Source: Phyllobacterium sp. T1293
GTDB lineage: Bacteria > Pseudomonadota > Alphaproteobacteria > Rhizobiales > Rhizobiaceae
Assembly: GCF_020731415.2 (NCBI RefSeq)
Contig: NZ_CP088275.1
Location: 1-64,000, forward strand
Length of the DNA stretch: 64,000 nucleotides
Reading direction: 5' to 3'
Made by a program: the position numbers and the translations under genes. Under the pieces are notes generated by a model that was not told the origin of the DNA, searched no databases, and was given only the letters and a program-made list of their open reading frames with translations. Shown here in pieces: positions 53,152 to 63,379 of this stretch (within the stretch, counting starts at the first letter, position 1; each line of letters begins with the position of its first letter).

Positions 53152-53348
53152 ATGGTTCTACCGAGTCGCAAGACCGGGAGCTAAGAGGGAAGCCGGTGAG
53201 GTGTCGTTGACATTGATGCCGGCGCTGCCCCCGCAACTGTAAACAGCGAGTTGTTGTCGATAATGCCACTGAAGCTACACCCTCAAGGTGCAATCGCTTC
53301 GGGAAGGCCGACACCAGCGCCGACCTGTGAGCCAGGAGACCTGCCATA
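53152..53348 (+). ncRNA. cobalamin (B12) riboswitch
   Basis: All landmark boxes are present in order: GGGAAGCCGGTGA, CCGGCGCTGCCCCCGCAACTGT, GCCACTG, GGGAAGGC and GTGAGCCAGGAGACCTGCC. This defines an adenosylcobalamin aptamer. Downstream, CCCCAA (53443-53448) can pair with TTGGGG (53452-53457), whose GGGG is the only ribosome site for nrdA. Control by translation block is therefore likely. Confidence 0.95.
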
Positions 53349-53442
53349 ACATGATGAACGTCCACGGGCGGGGTGTCCCGGTGTGTCGCTTGCAATGGTC
53401 AGTCCCTGACCTATTCCTTGCACGCGTGCGCTCGACCTTTGC

Positions 53443-53457
53443 CCCCAACATTTGGGG
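53443..53457 (+). promoter_or_regulatory. hairpin sequestering the nrdA ribosome site
   Basis: A 6-bp CCCCAA-CAT-TTGGGG stem whose 3' arm includes the GGGG lying nine bases before the nrdA ATG. It is the probable expression platform of the riboswitch. Confidence 0.6.
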
Positions 53458-53466
53458 TATAAGCAC

Positions 53467-56346
53467 ATGTCTCTTTCTCTTGAAACCACCCGTATCGATG
53501 GTCACGCACCTGTTCGCTCTGGCGACACACCATCCTCCTCGACAGAACCCGGCTACCGCGTCATTCGCCGCAATGGTTCGGTAACACCGTTTGATCCCCT
53601 GAAAATCACTGTCGCCTTGACCAAGGCTTTCCTCGCCGTTGAAGGCAATGTCGCCGCTGGCTCGCGCCGTGTGCATGATGTGGTTGAAGGTCTGACCTCC
53701 GACATCGTGACAACATTGAAGCGCCGCAGCAGCGAGGGCCGTCTGTTTCACATTGAGGATGTGCAGGATCAGGTTGAGCTTGCCCTTATGCGCAGCGAGA
53801 ACCACAAGGTTGCACGCGCCTATGTTCTCTACCGGGAAGAGCGTACGCGGGAACGCGCCAAACTGGTTGAGCCCGTGGCTGAAACCGGCCCGTCACTCAA
53901 TGTTACCCTGCTCGACGGCACCAAGGCTCCGCTCGATGACATCCGTCTCGCCCGTATCATCAATGAAGCTTGTGAAGGTCTGGAGGGGGTCAGCGCTACT
54001 CCCATTCTCAGCGAGACCCAGCGTAATCTTTATGACGGCATCACGCTCGATGAGCTATCGCTTGCGCCTATTCTGGCAGCGCGCACGCTCGTTGAAACCG
54101 AGCCGAACTATTCCTTCGTTACCGCCCGTCTGCTGCTCGACAAGCTGCGCCGCGAAGCATTGAGTTTTGTTTTCGGCAGGTCTGAACAGGCAACCCAGCA
54201 AGAAATGGCGGAACGCTACGCAGATTATTTTCCGGCCTATATAAAAGCTGGCATTGAAGCCGAACTGCTCGACCCGGAACTGGCTCGTTTCGATCTCAAA
54301 AAGATTGCCACTGCCTTGAAACCGGAACGCGACCTGCAATTCCAGTATCTCGGCTTGCAGACGCTTTATGATCGCTATCTCCAGCAGACACGCGGCATCC
54401 GGTTTGAGTTGCCGCAGGCGTTCCTGATGCGCGTTGCCATGGGACTTGCGTCGCGCGAGATCGACCGTGAAGCCCGCGCCATCGAATTCTACAATCTGTT
54501 GTCGTCGTTCGACTTCATGGCGTCCACGCCAACATTGTTTAACTCGGGTACCTTGCGCCCACAGCTATCCTCCTGCTTCCTGACCACCGTTGCCGATGAT
54601 CTCGACGGTATCTTCAAGGCGGTGAAGGATAATGCGCTGCTGGCGAAATATTCCGGCGGTCTTGGCAATGACTGGACGCCGGTACGCGGCCTTGGTGCCC
54701 ACATCAAAGGCACCAACGGCGAAAGTCAGGGCGTGGTGCCATTCCTGAAAGTTGCCAATGACACGGCCATCGCGGTCAATCAGGGTGGCAAGCGCAAGGG
54801 CGCGGTCTGCGCCTATCTTGAAACATGGCACGTGGACATCGAGGAGTTTCTCGATCTGCGCAAGAACACCGGGGATGACCGCCGCCGTACCCATGACATG
54901 AACACGGCCAACTGGGTGCCTGATCTGTTCATGAGCCGTGTGGAAGCGGATAAACAATGGACCCTGTTCTCGCCCGATGAGACGCCTGATCTGCACGACC
55001 TCTATGGGGCAGAATTCAAATCCGCCTATGAGGCCTATGAAGCCAAGGCTGCGCGCGGTGAACTTCGTGTGTTCCGCACCATCAGGGCATTGGACCTGTG
55101 GCGCCGTATCCTGACCATGCTGTTCGAAACAGGCCATCCATGGGTGACTTTCAAGGACCCTTGCAATATCCGCTCGCCGCAGGGCCATGTCGGCGTGGTG
55201 CATTCCTCGAACCTGTGTACCGAGATTACGCTTAATACATCCAGGGACGAAGTTGCGGTCTGCAATCTCGGCTCCATCAATCTAGCCAATCACATTGGCA
55301 GTCAGGGCCTTGATCTGGAACGTTTGGCCCGCACGGTGGCAACAGCCATGCGGATGCTCGACAATGTGATCGACATCAATTTCTACACCATTCCGGAAGC
55401 GCGCCATTCCAATCTGCGTCACCGTCCGGTTGGCCTTGGGCTGATGGGTTTTCAGGATGCCTTGCAAGCCTTGCGCATTCCCTATGCGTCCAGCGAGGCC
55501 GTGGCTTTCGCCGATCTGAGCATGGAAGCGATCTCTTACCACGCCATTTCCGCGTCGGTGGACCTCGCCAGCGAACGCGGCAGCTATCCAAGCTTCAGCG
55601 GCTCGTTGTGGTCGAAAGGAATTCTCCCCATCGACTCCATTGAGTTACTCGATCAGGCTCGCACGGCAGCTGGTGCCAGGCTTTCCATGGATCGCAGCAC
55701 AACCCTTGACTGGGAAGCCTTGCGCAAGCGGGTGAAAAAATCGGGCATGCGCAATTCCAACACTATGGCGATTGCACCAACCGCCACGATCTCGAACATT
55801 TGCGGCGTCGCCCAATCCATTGAGCCCGCCTATCAGAACCTCTTCGTCAAATCCAACATGTCCGGTGATTTCACCGTTGTGAATGCCGCGCTTGTGCATG
55901 ATCTGAAGGCGCGCGGGCTATGGGATGAAGTGATGATCTCGGACCTCAAATATTTCGATGGCTCGGTCGGCGAGATCGACCGCATCCCTGACGATCTCAA
56001 GGCGCTCTATGCCACTGCCTTTGAAATCGACAGCGCATGGCTGATCGCAGCGGCCTCGCGTCGGCAGAAATGGATCGATCAGGCGCAGTCGCTCAATCTT
56101 TATATCGCCAACCCAAGCGGCAAGAAACTGGACGAGCTTTATCGCCTCGCCTGGAACAGCGGGTTGAAGACCACCTATTATCTGCGCTCGCGATCTGCCT
56201 CGCATGTGGAAAAATCCACGCTGAAAGGCACGGATGGCAAGCTGAATGCGGTTGCCGCCAAGCCGATTGCTGAACCCATCATTCTGTCGGAACCGGCTGG
56301 AAATGCCTGTTCCATCAACGATCCTGACTGTGAAGCCTGCCAGTAA
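53467..56346 (+). CDS. nrdA: ribonucleoside-diphosphate reductase class I, alpha subunit (R1)
   Basis: 959 residues. Two ATP-cone-like modules lead the chain: about 30-122 ([26 protein letters not shown]) and about 146-235 ([24 protein letters not shown]). The catalytic domain has SSC (Cys370), NLC (Cys584, thiyl candidate) and VCNLGS (Cys599); the C-terminal swinging pair is Cys955 and Cys958 in DPDCEACQ. A long R1 with duplicated cones fits the R1 partners of class Ic R2 proteins such as that of Chlamydia. The start at 53467 was chosen because GGGG is spaced for it. Expression is predicted to fall when B12 is plentiful. Confidence 0.92.
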   Translation: MSLSLETTRIDGHAPVRSGDTPSSSTEPGYRVIRRNGSVTPFDPLKITVALTKAFLAVEGNVAAGSRRVHDVVEGLTSDIVTTLKRRSSEGRLFHIEDVQDQVELALMRSENHKVARAYVLYREERTRERAKLVEPVAETGPSLNVTLLDGTKAPLDDIRLARIINEACEGLEGVSATPILSETQRNLYDGITLDELSLAPILAARTLVETEPNYSFVTARLLLDKLRREALSFVFGRSEQATQQEMAERYADYFPAYIKAGIEAELLDPELARFDLKKIATALKPERDLQFQYLGLQTLYDRYLQQTRGIRFELPQAFLMRVAMGLASREIDREARAIEFYNLLSSFDFMASTPTLFNSGTLRPQLSSCFLTTVADDLDGIFKAVKDNALLAKYSGGLGNDWTPVRGLGAHIKGTNGESQGVVPFLKVANDTAIAVNQGGKRKGAVCAYLETWHVDIEEFLDLRKNTGDDRRRTHDMNTANWVPDLFMSRVEADKQWTLFSPDETPDLHDLYGAEFKSAYEAYEAKAARGELRVFRTIRALDLWRRILTMLFETGHPWVTFKDPCNIRSPQGHVGVVHSSNLCTEITLNTSRDEVAVCNLGSINLANHIGSQGLDLERLARTVATAMRMLDNVIDINFYTIPEARHSNLRHRPVGLGLMGFQDALQALRIPYASSEAVAFADLSMEAISYHAISASVDLASERGSYPSFSGSLWSKGILPIDSIELLDQARTAAGARLSMDRSTTLDWEALRKRVKKSGMRNSNTMAIAPTATISNICGVAQSIEPAYQNLFVKSNMSGDFTVVNAALVHDLKARGLWDEVMISDLKYFDGSVGEIDRIPDDLKALYATAFEIDSAWLIAAASRRQKWIDQAQSLNLYIANPSGKKLDELYRLAWNSGLKTTYYLRSRSASHVEKSTLKGTDGKLNAVAAKPIAEPIILSEPAGNACSINDPDCEACQ

Positions 56347-56398
56347 GCGCGCACGCGCCTGCCACACCACGCTTTGCAATGAATTGAAGGAGACAACC

Positions 56399-57538
56399 AT
56401 GCTTGACTGGACCAATACCGAAGCTGCCGCCAATGCGGCCCGCGCTATCCATCCTGCCCTCGCGCTTGATCAGGCGCCTGCCACTGACGCCACGGGTCTT
56501 GGCGATATCGTGCGCGGCGGTGGCCGTGTACGTGTCGATGACAAGGCGATGATCAATTCACGCGCCGATGTGAACCAGCTCCTGCCGCTCAAATATCATT
56601 GGGCCTGGGAGAAATATCTCAACGGCTGCAACAATCACTGGATGCCGACAGAAGTCTCGATGCAGGCTGACATTGCGCTGTGGAAATCCAAGGACGGCCT
56701 GACCGATGATGAACGGCGCATGATCAAGCGCAATCTCGGTTTCTTTGCCGCATCGGAGTCGCTTGTCGCCAACAATATCGTGCTTGCCATCTATCGCCAC
56801 CTGACCAATCCGGAATGCCGCCAATATTTGCTGCGTCAAGCTTTTGAGGAAGCGGTTCATACCCATACGTTCCAATATATCGTTGAAAGTCTTGGACTCG
56901 ATGAGGGTGAACTGTTCAACATGTACCGCGAAGTGCCTTCCATTACCGACAAGGCGGCATGGGCACTCAAGCATACGCAGAACCTTGATAATCCGGACTT
57001 CAAAACCGGAACGCCCGAGATGGATCAGGCGTTTCTGCGCGATCTTGTCGCCTTCTATGTGATTTTCGAGGGCATGTGGTTCTATACGGGCTTTGCCCAG
57101 ATTCTGTCGCTCGGACGGCGCAACAAAATGGTCGGCATTGCCGAGCAGTATCAGTATATCCTGCGCGACGAGAGCATTCACATGAATTTCGGCATCGACG
57201 TGATCAACCAGATTCGTCACGAAAACCCGCATCTGTGGACGAGGGCATTTACTGAAGAACTGCGCGGGATGATCAGGGATGCCGCTGAACTCGAAGCCTC
57301 CTATAGCCGCGATACCATGCCACGCGGTTTTCTCGGGCTGAATGCCGCGTTGTGCGAAACCTATATGCACTTCATCGCCAACCGCCGCTGCGCCCAGCTT
57401 GGCCTCGCGCAGGTCTTTGCCGATACGGATAATCCCTTCCCGTGGATGTCGGAAGCGATGGATCTGAAGAAGGAAAAGAACTTCTTCGAAACACGCGTCA
57501 TTGAATATCAGAGCGGCGGAGCACTGGCATGGGATTGA
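56399..57538 (+). CDS. nrdB: ribonucleotide reductase beta subunit, class Ic (Mn/Fe, no radical tyrosine)
   Basis: 379 residues of the R2 ferritin-like fold. Metal ligands are Glu120 (ASESL), Glu151 and His154 (EEAVH), Glu224 (FEG), Glu258 and His261 (RDESIH). The radical tyrosine of class Ia/Ib is Phe158 here, and the first ligand is Glu rather than Asp. Chlamydia trachomatis R2c has Glu89, Glu120, His123, Phe127, Glu193, Glu227 and His230; all seven match with a constant +31 offset. The enzyme therefore should use a Mn(IV)/Fe(III) cofactor. GAAGGAGA precedes the ATG, 52 bp after nrdA. Confidence 0.93.
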   Translation: MLDWTNTEAAANAARAIHPALALDQAPATDATGLGDIVRGGGRVRVDDKAMINSRADVNQLLPLKYHWAWEKYLNGCNNHWMPTEVSMQADIALWKSKDGLTDDERRMIKRNLGFFAASESLVANNIVLAIYRHLTNPECRQYLLRQAFEEAVHTHTFQYIVESLGLDEGELFNMYREVPSITDKAAWALKHTQNLDNPDFKTGTPEMDQAFLRDLVAFYVIFEGMWFYTGFAQILSLGRRNKMVGIAEQYQYILRDESIHMNFGIDVINQIRHENPHLWTRAFTEELRGMIRDAAELEASYSRDTMPRGFLGLNAALCETYMHFIANRRCAQLGLAQVFADTDNPFPWMSEAMDLKKEKNFFETRVIEYQSGGALAWD

Positions 57539-57753
57539 TGAACGCTACACCATTGCCGGAGGATGTCTTCGTTGCCTGGCTGATGCAGCAACCGAAGAAC
57601 GCCGATCTTGTGGCAGCGGCCAGTATCGAGGTGGCACGGCTGCGCCGCCATGCCAGTCATCCCGGTGCCAAGCGGCTGCATGATCTCTTCTGTGCTCTGA
57701 TCAGCGCAAAGAAAGCAGGACTTCGTCCAAAAACATCGCAGTTGCGGCAATGA
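57529..57753 (+). CDS. 74-residue ORF between nrdB and cobF, unknown
   Basis: The frame overlaps the end of nrdB by 10 bp (or starts at 57538 inside TGATG) and the start of cobF by 4 bp, an arrangement typical of translationally coupled genes. The product is small, Ala-rich and helical ([53 protein letters not shown]), basic at the C-terminus, without signal peptide or membrane segment. I recognise no family. The overlaps at both ends are the main reason to call it a gene. Confidence 0.65.
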   Translation: MGLMNATPLPEDVFVAWLMQQPKNADLVAAASIEVARLRRHASHPGAKRLHDLFCALISAKKAGLRPKTSQLRQ

Positions 57754-58514
57754 AGCGGAAAGTCCTCATTATCGGCATCGGGGCAGGCAATCCTGACTAT
57801 GTGACTATTCAGGCTGTGAACGCGCTCAATCAGGTCGACGTCTTCTTTATCCCTGATAAAGGTGTCGAAAAGGAACAGTTGTCGCGCATTCGCCGCGAGA
57901 TCTGCGAGCGTTTCATCACAGATCATGACTATCGCCTGGTCGATTTTGAAACGCCCGTCCGCCACAAGCCATCATCGACCTATCGCGCCAGTGTCGAGGA
58001 TTGGCACGACAAGGTGGAGGCGACCTATGCGCATCTGCTCATGGAGGAACTTGGCGATGACGAGTGCGGGGCGTTTCTCGTCTGGGGTGATCCATCTCTT
58101 TATGATAGCACATTGCGCATTCTGGATCGGCTCAATGCCAAAGGTGGCTTTGAACTCGAATATGATGTGATCCCCGGCATATCAAGCATTCAGGCGCTCA
58201 CAGCCAAGCATAAGGTCGTGCTCAATCGTATCGGCGAATCCATCACCATTACGACAGGCCGCAAGCTGGAAGAGGGGTTTCCCAACAACTCGGAAAGCAT
58301 TGTGGTCATGCTCGACGGCGAGGGCGCTTTCAAGAATATCAAGGAAGACGTCGATATCTATTGGGGTGCCTATGTCGGAACGGAGGACGAGATTCTTCTG
58401 TCGGGCCGGTTGCGCGATGTCGTCGATGAGATCGAACGATTGCGCAACGTGGCGCGCGAACAAAAAGGCTGGATCATGGATACATACCTCTTGAAACGAA
58501 CGGGTGAAAAGTAA
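57750..58514 (+). CDS. cobF: precorrin-6A synthase (deacetylating) CobF
   Basis: 254 residues of the tetrapyrrole methylase fold. The N-terminal loop VLIIGIGAGNPDYVTIQAVNALNQVDVFF and the AdoMet region FLVWGDPSLYDSTLRILDRL match; GISSIQALTAKHKVVLNRIGESITITTGRKLEEG is typical of CobF. The enzyme methylates C1 and removes acetate in the aerobic (oxygen-dependent) B12 pathway. Its ATG overlaps the upstream small ORF. The gene lies in the riboswitch-controlled nrd unit, so cofactor synthesis and the B12-independent reductase respond to the same signal. Confidence 0.92.
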   Translation: MKRKVLIIGIGAGNPDYVTIQAVNALNQVDVFFIPDKGVEKEQLSRIRREICERFITDHDYRLVDFETPVRHKPSSTYRASVEDWHDKVEATYAHLLMEELGDDECGAFLVWGDPSLYDSTLRILDRLNAKGGFELEYDVIPGISSIQALTAKHKVVLNRIGESITITTGRKLEEGFPNNSESIVVMLDGEGAFKNIKEDVDIYWGAYVGTEDEILLSGRLRDVVDEIERLRNVAREQKGWIMDTYLLKRTGEK

Positions 58515-58594
58515 CGGCCAGGGACGGTTTTGCAGCAGTATGACAAGACGCCGCAGCTGCGACAGAATTTGCCGCCAATAGAATTGATTTGTTG

Positions 58595-58614
58595 ACATAA
58601 AGATATCTTTATGT
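58595..58614. promoter_or_regulatory. 20-bp perfect palindrome before metH (SahR-like operator)
   Basis: ACATAAAGATATCTTTATGT is perfectly self-complementary and ends 45 bp before the metH ATG. From memory it resembles sites attributed to the ArsR-family regulator SahR, which senses S-adenosylhomocysteine and controls methionine-cycle genes in proteobacteria. The identity of the binder is inferred. Confidence 0.65.
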
Positions 58615-58620
58615 GAGTTT

Positions 58621-58652
58621 ACGCCTCCCATCCCAAGATGGCCAAGAGGCGT
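58621..58652 (+). promoter_or_regulatory. leader hairpin enclosing the metH ribosome site
   Basis: ACGCCTC (58621-58627) pairs with GAGGCGT (58646-58652), and an inner CCATC/GATGG stem (58628-58632 with 58637-58641) extends it. The GAGG lies 10 bases before the metH ATG, so folding would hide it. It does not match a known SAM or SAH riboswitch. Confidence 0.5.
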
Positions 58653-58659
58653 TTGTACG

Positions 58660-61600
58660 ATGAATATTGCAGTCGATAATCTGTTTGGTCCCATGGGCGC
58701 TCCGCGGGACGGCTCGGAAGTGTTTGAAGCGCTGACCAAGGCGGCGCAGGAACGCATCCTGATTCTCGATGGTGCCATGGGCACGCAGATTCAGGGGCTG
58801 AGCCTTAACGAGGATGATTTTCGCGGCGACCGCTTTACCGATTGCTCCTGCCACCTGCAGGGCAATAATGACCTTCTGATTCTGACCCAGCCACAGGCAA
58901 TCGAGGATATTCACTACGCCTATGCCATGGCTGGCGCTGATATTCTTGAAACCAACACCTTCTCTTCCACGACCATTGCCCAGGCTGATTACAGCATGGA
59001 AGAGGTGGTCTATGAGCTGAACCGCGACGGCGCACGCCTTGCGCGCCGTGCTGCCATCAAGGCTGAACAGAAGGATGGCAGGCGCCGCTTCGTTGCCGGC
59101 GCGCTTGGACCGACAAACCGTACAGCCTCCATTTCGCCCGATGTGAACAATCCCGGTTATCGCGCCGTTACTTTTGATGATCTGCGCATCGCCTATGCGG
59201 ATCAGGTGCGCGGTCTGATGGATGGCGGTGCCGATATCATCCTGATTGAAACGATCTTCGATACGCTGAATGCCAAGGCGGCCGTTTTCGCCACGCAGGA
59301 AGTATTCGAGGAAAAGGGCATTACGCTGCCGATCATGATCTCCGGCACGATCACCGATTTGTCGGGCCGTACGCTATCCGGGCAGACACCAACCGCTTTC
59401 TGGCATTCCGTCCGCCATGCGGAACCTTTCACGATAGGCTTGAATTGCGCCCTTGGTGCGAATGCGATGCGCGCGCATCTGGCAGAAATCTCCAGCGTTG
59501 CCGATACCTTCGTCTGCGCCTATCCCAATGCCGGACTGCCGAATGAATTCGGTCAGTACGACGAAAGCCCGGAAGCTATGGCAGAACAGCTTGAGGGCTT
59601 TGCTCAGGAAGGTCTGCTGAATATCGTCGGCGGCTGCTGCGGCTCCACGCCGGAGCATATCCGAGCGATTGCCGAGGCTGTTGGAAAATATCCGCCGCGC
59701 CAGATCCCCGATATATCGGTTCATATGCGCCTTTCCGGTCTTGAGCCGTTCACATTGACCAAGGATATCCCCTTCGTCAATGTGGGCGAGCGCACCAACA
59801 TCACCGGTTCAGCCAAATTCCGCAAGCTGATCACCGCAGGTGACTTCGCCACCGCACTTGATGTGGCCCGCGATCAGGTTGCCAATGGCGCGCAGATCAT
59901 CGACATCAATATGGATGAAGGCCTGATCGACAGCGAAAAGGCGATGGTCGAATTCCTCAATCTGATTGCAGCCGAGCCCGATATTGCGCGCGTGCCCGTC
60001 ATGATCGACAGTTCCAAATGGGATGTCATCGAGGCCGGTTTGAAATGCGTGCAGGGCAAGCCGCTCGTCAATTCGATCTCCATGAAAGAGGGCGAGGAAG
60101 CATTCCTGCATCATGCCAAACGCGTGCGCGCCTATGGTGCTGCCGTCGTGGTCATGGCCTTCGATACGGCGGGGCAGGCCGATACGCTGGAGCGCAAGGT
60201 TGAGATTTGTACCCGCGCCTATGAGCTTCTGACCAAGGAAGCAGGGTTTCCGCCTGAGGATATTATCTTTGATCCCAACGTGTTCGCGGTTGCCACGGGT
60301 ATCGAGGAGCACAATGGCTACGGCGTTGCCTTCATCGAAGCCACGCGCCAGATCACCGAAACGCTGCCGCATGTGCATATCTCGGGCGGTATTTCCAACC
60401 TGTCATTCTCGTTCCGCGGCAATGAACCGGTGCGCGAAGCCATGCATGCCGTGTTTCTCTACCACGCCATTCAGGTTGGCATGGATATGGGTATCGTCAA
60501 TGCCGGACAGCTGGCAGTGTACGAATCCATTGATCCGGAACTGCGCGATGCCTGCGAAGACGTGGTTCTCAACCGCCGCGACGACGCGACCGAACGCCTG
60601 CTTGATCTGGCCGAACGTTACAAGGGTTCGGCGGGCAAGGAAGCGCGCGAACGCGATCTTGCCTGGCGCGAATGGAGCGTCGCCGACCGCATTTCCCATG
60701 CCCTCGTCAATGGTATCACCGAATTTATCGATGTTGACACCGAGGAAGCCCGGCTTGGTTCCGAGCGGCCGCTGCATGTGATCGAAGGCCCGTTGATGGC
60801 GGGCATGAATGTTGTCGGCGATCTTTTTGGTGCCGGAAAGATGTTCCTGCCGCAGGTGGTGAAATCCGCCCGCGTGATGAAGCAGGCTGTCGCTCTGCTT
60901 CTGCCCCATATGGAAGCGGAAAAGCTTGCCAATGGCGGCACGGGCGAACGCGAAAGCGCCGGTAAAGTGCTGATGGCGACCGTCAAGGGCGACGTCCACG
61001 ATATCGGCAAAAACATTGTCGGCGTCGTGCTCGCCTGTAACAATTACGAGATCATCGATCTCGGCGTCATGGTGCCCGCCACTAAAATTCTTCAGACCGC
61101 AAAAGAGCTGAATGTCGATATTATTGGCCTGTCCGGGCTGATCACGCCCTCGCTTGACGAGATGGTACATGTGGCTTCCGAGATGGAGCGGGAAGGCTTT
61201 AACATTCCGCTGCTGATTGGCGGCGCAACGACAAGCCGCGTCCATACGGCGGTCAAGATCAATCCGCGCTATCACAGCGGCCAGACTGTTTATGTCACCG
61301 ACGCAAGCCGCGCCGTGGGTGTGGTGTCCAATCTTCTGTCGCCTGACACCAAAGGCAGCTTCGTTGACAATATCCGCAAGGAATATACCAAGGTCGCCGA
61401 GACCCATGCCCGCAACGAAGCGGACAAGCAGCGGTTATCGCTGGATAAGGCCCGCGCCAATGCGCACAAGATTGACTGGTCGGGCTATGAACCGCCAAAG
61501 CCTTCGTTCTTGGGAACGCGGGTGTTTGAGAATTACGATCTTGCGGAACTGTCGCGCTATATCGACTGGACACCTTTCTTCCAGACCTGGGAGCTGAAGG

Positions 61601-62436
61601 GGCGTTATCCCGCTATTCTCGAAGATGAACATCAGGGCGCAGCGGCGCGGCAGCTGTTTGCCGATGCGCAGGCAATGTTGACCAAAATCATTGACGAAAA
61701 ATGGTTCAATCCGAAAGCCGTCATCGGCTTCTGGCCGGCGGGCACGGTCGGCGACGATATCCGTCTGTTCACTGATGAGACGCGCGCGAAAGAGCTTGCC
61801 ACTCTTTATACTTTACGCCAGCAGCTTTCGAAGCGGGATGGCCGGCCAAATGTGGCGCTATCGGATTTCGTTGCGCCGGTAGGCAGTGGCAAGCAGGACT
61901 ACATTGGCGGCTTTGTTGTCACGGCGGGTATAGAAGAGATCGCCATTGCGGAACGTTTTGAGCGGGCCAATGATGATTACTCCTCCATTCTGGTCAAGGC
62001 TCTGGCAGATCGCTTTGCCGAAGCCTTCGCCGAATTGATGCATGAGAAGGTACGCAAGGAATTCTGGGGCTATGCGTCTGATGAAAGCCTGCAACCCGTC
62101 GAGCTAATCGGCGAGCCTTATCGCGGCATCCGTCCGGCACCCGGCTATCCGGCCCAGCCTGACCATACGGAAAAAGACACGCTGTTCAGCCTGCTCGATG
62201 CGGAAAAGCAGATCAATGTCCGCCTTACCGAGAGTTATGCCATGTGGCCGGGCTCTTCGGTGTCAGGGATTTATCTCGCCCATCCGGAATCCTATTATTT
62301 CGGCGTCGCCAAGGTGGAGCGCGATCAGGTCGAGGATTATTCCGAGCGTAAAGACATGCCTGTCGAGGACGTCGAGCGTTGGCTTGGCCCGATCCTCAAT
62401 TATGTTCCGGCGCCAAGGGCTCAAGCGGCCGAGTGA
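58660..62436 (+). CDS. metH: cobalamin-dependent methionine synthase
   Basis: 1258 residues with the full four-module order. The homocysteine module (about 25-350) starts [15 protein letters not shown] and has zinc ligands in [11 protein letters not shown] and [10 protein letters not shown]. The methyltetrahydrofolate module (about 370-630) has [16 protein letters not shown] and [11 protein letters not shown]. The cobalamin cap and binding modules (about 660-890) carry the axial His780 in DVHDIGKN. The AdoMet reactivation module (about 930-1245) has the [16 protein letters not shown] motif. No module is missing. It is preceded by a palindromic operator and a leader hairpin and overlaps the AraC gene at its 3' end by 16 bp. 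Confidence 0.96.
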   Translation: MNIAVDNLFGPMGAPRDGSEVFEALTKAAQERILILDGAMGTQIQGLSLNEDDFRGDRFTDCSCHLQGNNDLLILTQPQAIEDIHYAYAMAGADILETNTFSSTTIAQADYSMEEVVYELNRDGARLARRAAIKAEQKDGRRRFVAGALGPTNRTASISPDVNNPGYRAVTFDDLRIAYADQVRGLMDGGADIILIETIFDTLNAKAAVFATQEVFEEKGITLPIMISGTITDLSGRTLSGQTPTAFWHSVRHAEPFTIGLNCALGANAMRAHLAEISSVADTFVCAYPNAGLPNEFGQYDESPEAMAEQLEGFAQEGLLNIVGGCCGSTPEHIRAIAEAVGKYPPRQIPDISVHMRLSGLEPFTLTKDIPFVNVGERTNITGSAKFRKLITAGDFATALDVARDQVANGAQIIDINMDEGLIDSEKAMVEFLNLIAAEPDIARVPVMIDSSKWDVIEAGLKCVQGKPLVNSISMKEGEEAFLHHAKRVRAYGAAVVVMAFDTAGQADTLERKVEICTRAYELLTKEAGFPPEDIIFDPNVFAVATGIEEHNGYGVAFIEATRQITETLPHVHISGGISNLSFSFRGNEPVREAMHAVFLYHAIQVGMDMGIVNAGQLAVYESIDPELRDACEDVVLNRRDDATERLLDLAERYKGSAGKEARERDLAWREWSVADRISHALVNGITEFIDVDTEEARLGSERPLHVIEGPLMAGMNVVGDLFGAGKMFLPQVVKSARVMKQAVALLLPHMEAEKLANGGTGERESAGKVLMATVKGDVHDIGKNIVGVVLACNNYEIIDLGVMVPATKILQTAKELNVDIIGLSGLITPSLDEMVHVASEMEREGFNIPLLIGGATTSRVHTAVKINPRYHSGQTVYVTDASRAVGVVSNLLSPDTKGSFVDNIRKEYTKVAETHARNEADKQRLSLDKARANAHKIDWSGYEPPKPSFLGTRVFENYDLAELSRYIDWTPFFQTWELKGRYPAILEDEHQGAAARQLFADAQAMLTKIIDEKWFNPKAVIGFWPAGTVGDDIRLFTDETRAKELATLYTLRQQLSKRDGRPNVALSDFVAPVGSGKQDYIGGFVVTAGIEEIAIAERFERANDDYSSILVKALADRFAEAFAELMHEKVRKEFWGYASDESLQPVELIGEPYRGIRPAPGYPAQPDHTEKDTLFSLLDAEKQINVRLTESYAMWPGSSVSGIYLAHPESYYFGVAKVERDQVEDYSERKDMPVEDVERWLGPILNYVPAPRAQAAE

Positions 62437-63248
62437 AGGTAATTGCGGGGAGGCGCTCCCAGCATGCGCTTGAACATGGTGGTGAAAGCGGGAACGCTGT
62501 TATAGCCAAGGTCAAGCGCAACGCTCGTCACCGGTTCGCCTTCCGTCAAGCGGGGCAAGGCGGATAGAAGGCAGGCCTGTTGCCGCCATGTCGAGAGGCT
62601 TAATCCCGTCTCGCGCCGGAAAAACCGTGTAAAGGTGCGGCGGCTCATGCCCAAACGATCGGCCCAATCGTCTATATTTGTGCGCGGTGAAGGGTCTTTC
62701 AGAAAGCTCCGGCAAAGCGCTGCAAGTCTCGTATCATCAGGAAAGGGCAGACCAAGCGGCTGCTCTTCCAGCATGGGAATTTCATGCAGCAGCAATCCCA
62801 TCATATAGGTGGCGCGCGGGCTTACCTGTTCCTGCTCCGGTGAAGCAACCACTTCACGAATAAGCGTGTCCATCAGGGGCGTCAGGCTGGTTACGTGCAG
62901 ATGGCTCTTCAGCCCCTCCACCGCGTCAGGCCGCACATAGATGGAATGCATGGCCACATCACCATGCATATCCACCGCATGTCCTATTCCCGCGGGAAGC
63001 CATAAAGCGTGATGCGGCGGAACCATCCAGCGGCCGAACTTCGTTGTCACCATCGCAACACCGGTCATCGCGTGCAGAAGCTGCGACAGGCTATGGCGAT
63101 GTTCAGGGATATGGCAGCCGGACGGATAGTGCGCGAGGCCCGCAACGACATCGCCCTTGGATTGCTCAAGCCATTCAAGCCGTTGAAGGTGAAGCCGTAG
63201 AAAATCTTTTGAAAAGAAGCTTGCTTCAGGAAATTTCAGATAGAGCAT
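62421..63248 (-). CDS. AraC family regulator with N-terminal cupin (NimR/YeaM-like)
   Basis: 275 residues. The N-terminal cupin is seen in [47 protein letters not shown]. The C-terminal region has the two AraC helices ([33 protein letters not shown] and [26 protein letters not shown]). The start is uncertain: ATG 63248 is used here, with a GTG 13 codons upstream at 63287. It lies divergent to an MFS exporter, the usual pairing of NimR-type regulators with their target. The 3' end overlaps metH on the other strand. Confidence 0.85.
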   Translation of the reverse strand: MLYLKFPEASFFSKDFLRLHLQRLEWLEQSKGDVVAGLAHYPSGCHIPEHRHSLSQLLHAMTGVAMVTTKFGRWMVPPHHALWLPAGIGHAVDMHGDVAMHSIYVRPDAVEGLKSHLHVTSLTPLMDTLIREVVASPEQEQVSPRATYMMGLLLHEIPMLEEQPLGLPFPDDTRLAALCRSFLKDPSPRTNIDDWADRLGMSRRTFTRFFRRETGLSLSTWRQQACLLSALPRLTEGEPVTSVALDLGYNSVPAFTTMFKRMLGAPPRNYLHSAA

Positions 63249-63379
63249 CGGACTTGGCCCACTTGCGAAAGAAATAGACCAAACCACGAAGGCGGGTTCT
63301 GCGCAACAAGTATATCAGAGAGGTGAAGGGGACGCGGCGGTCGCGATTCACCCCCTCATTCTCCGATGGAACGCCCGAT

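Noticed and set aside
60403..61407. 334-codon minus-strand frame opposite metH
   Set aside because: It is antisense to the conserved cobalamin modules; His/Asp-rich composition mirrors the metH codons.
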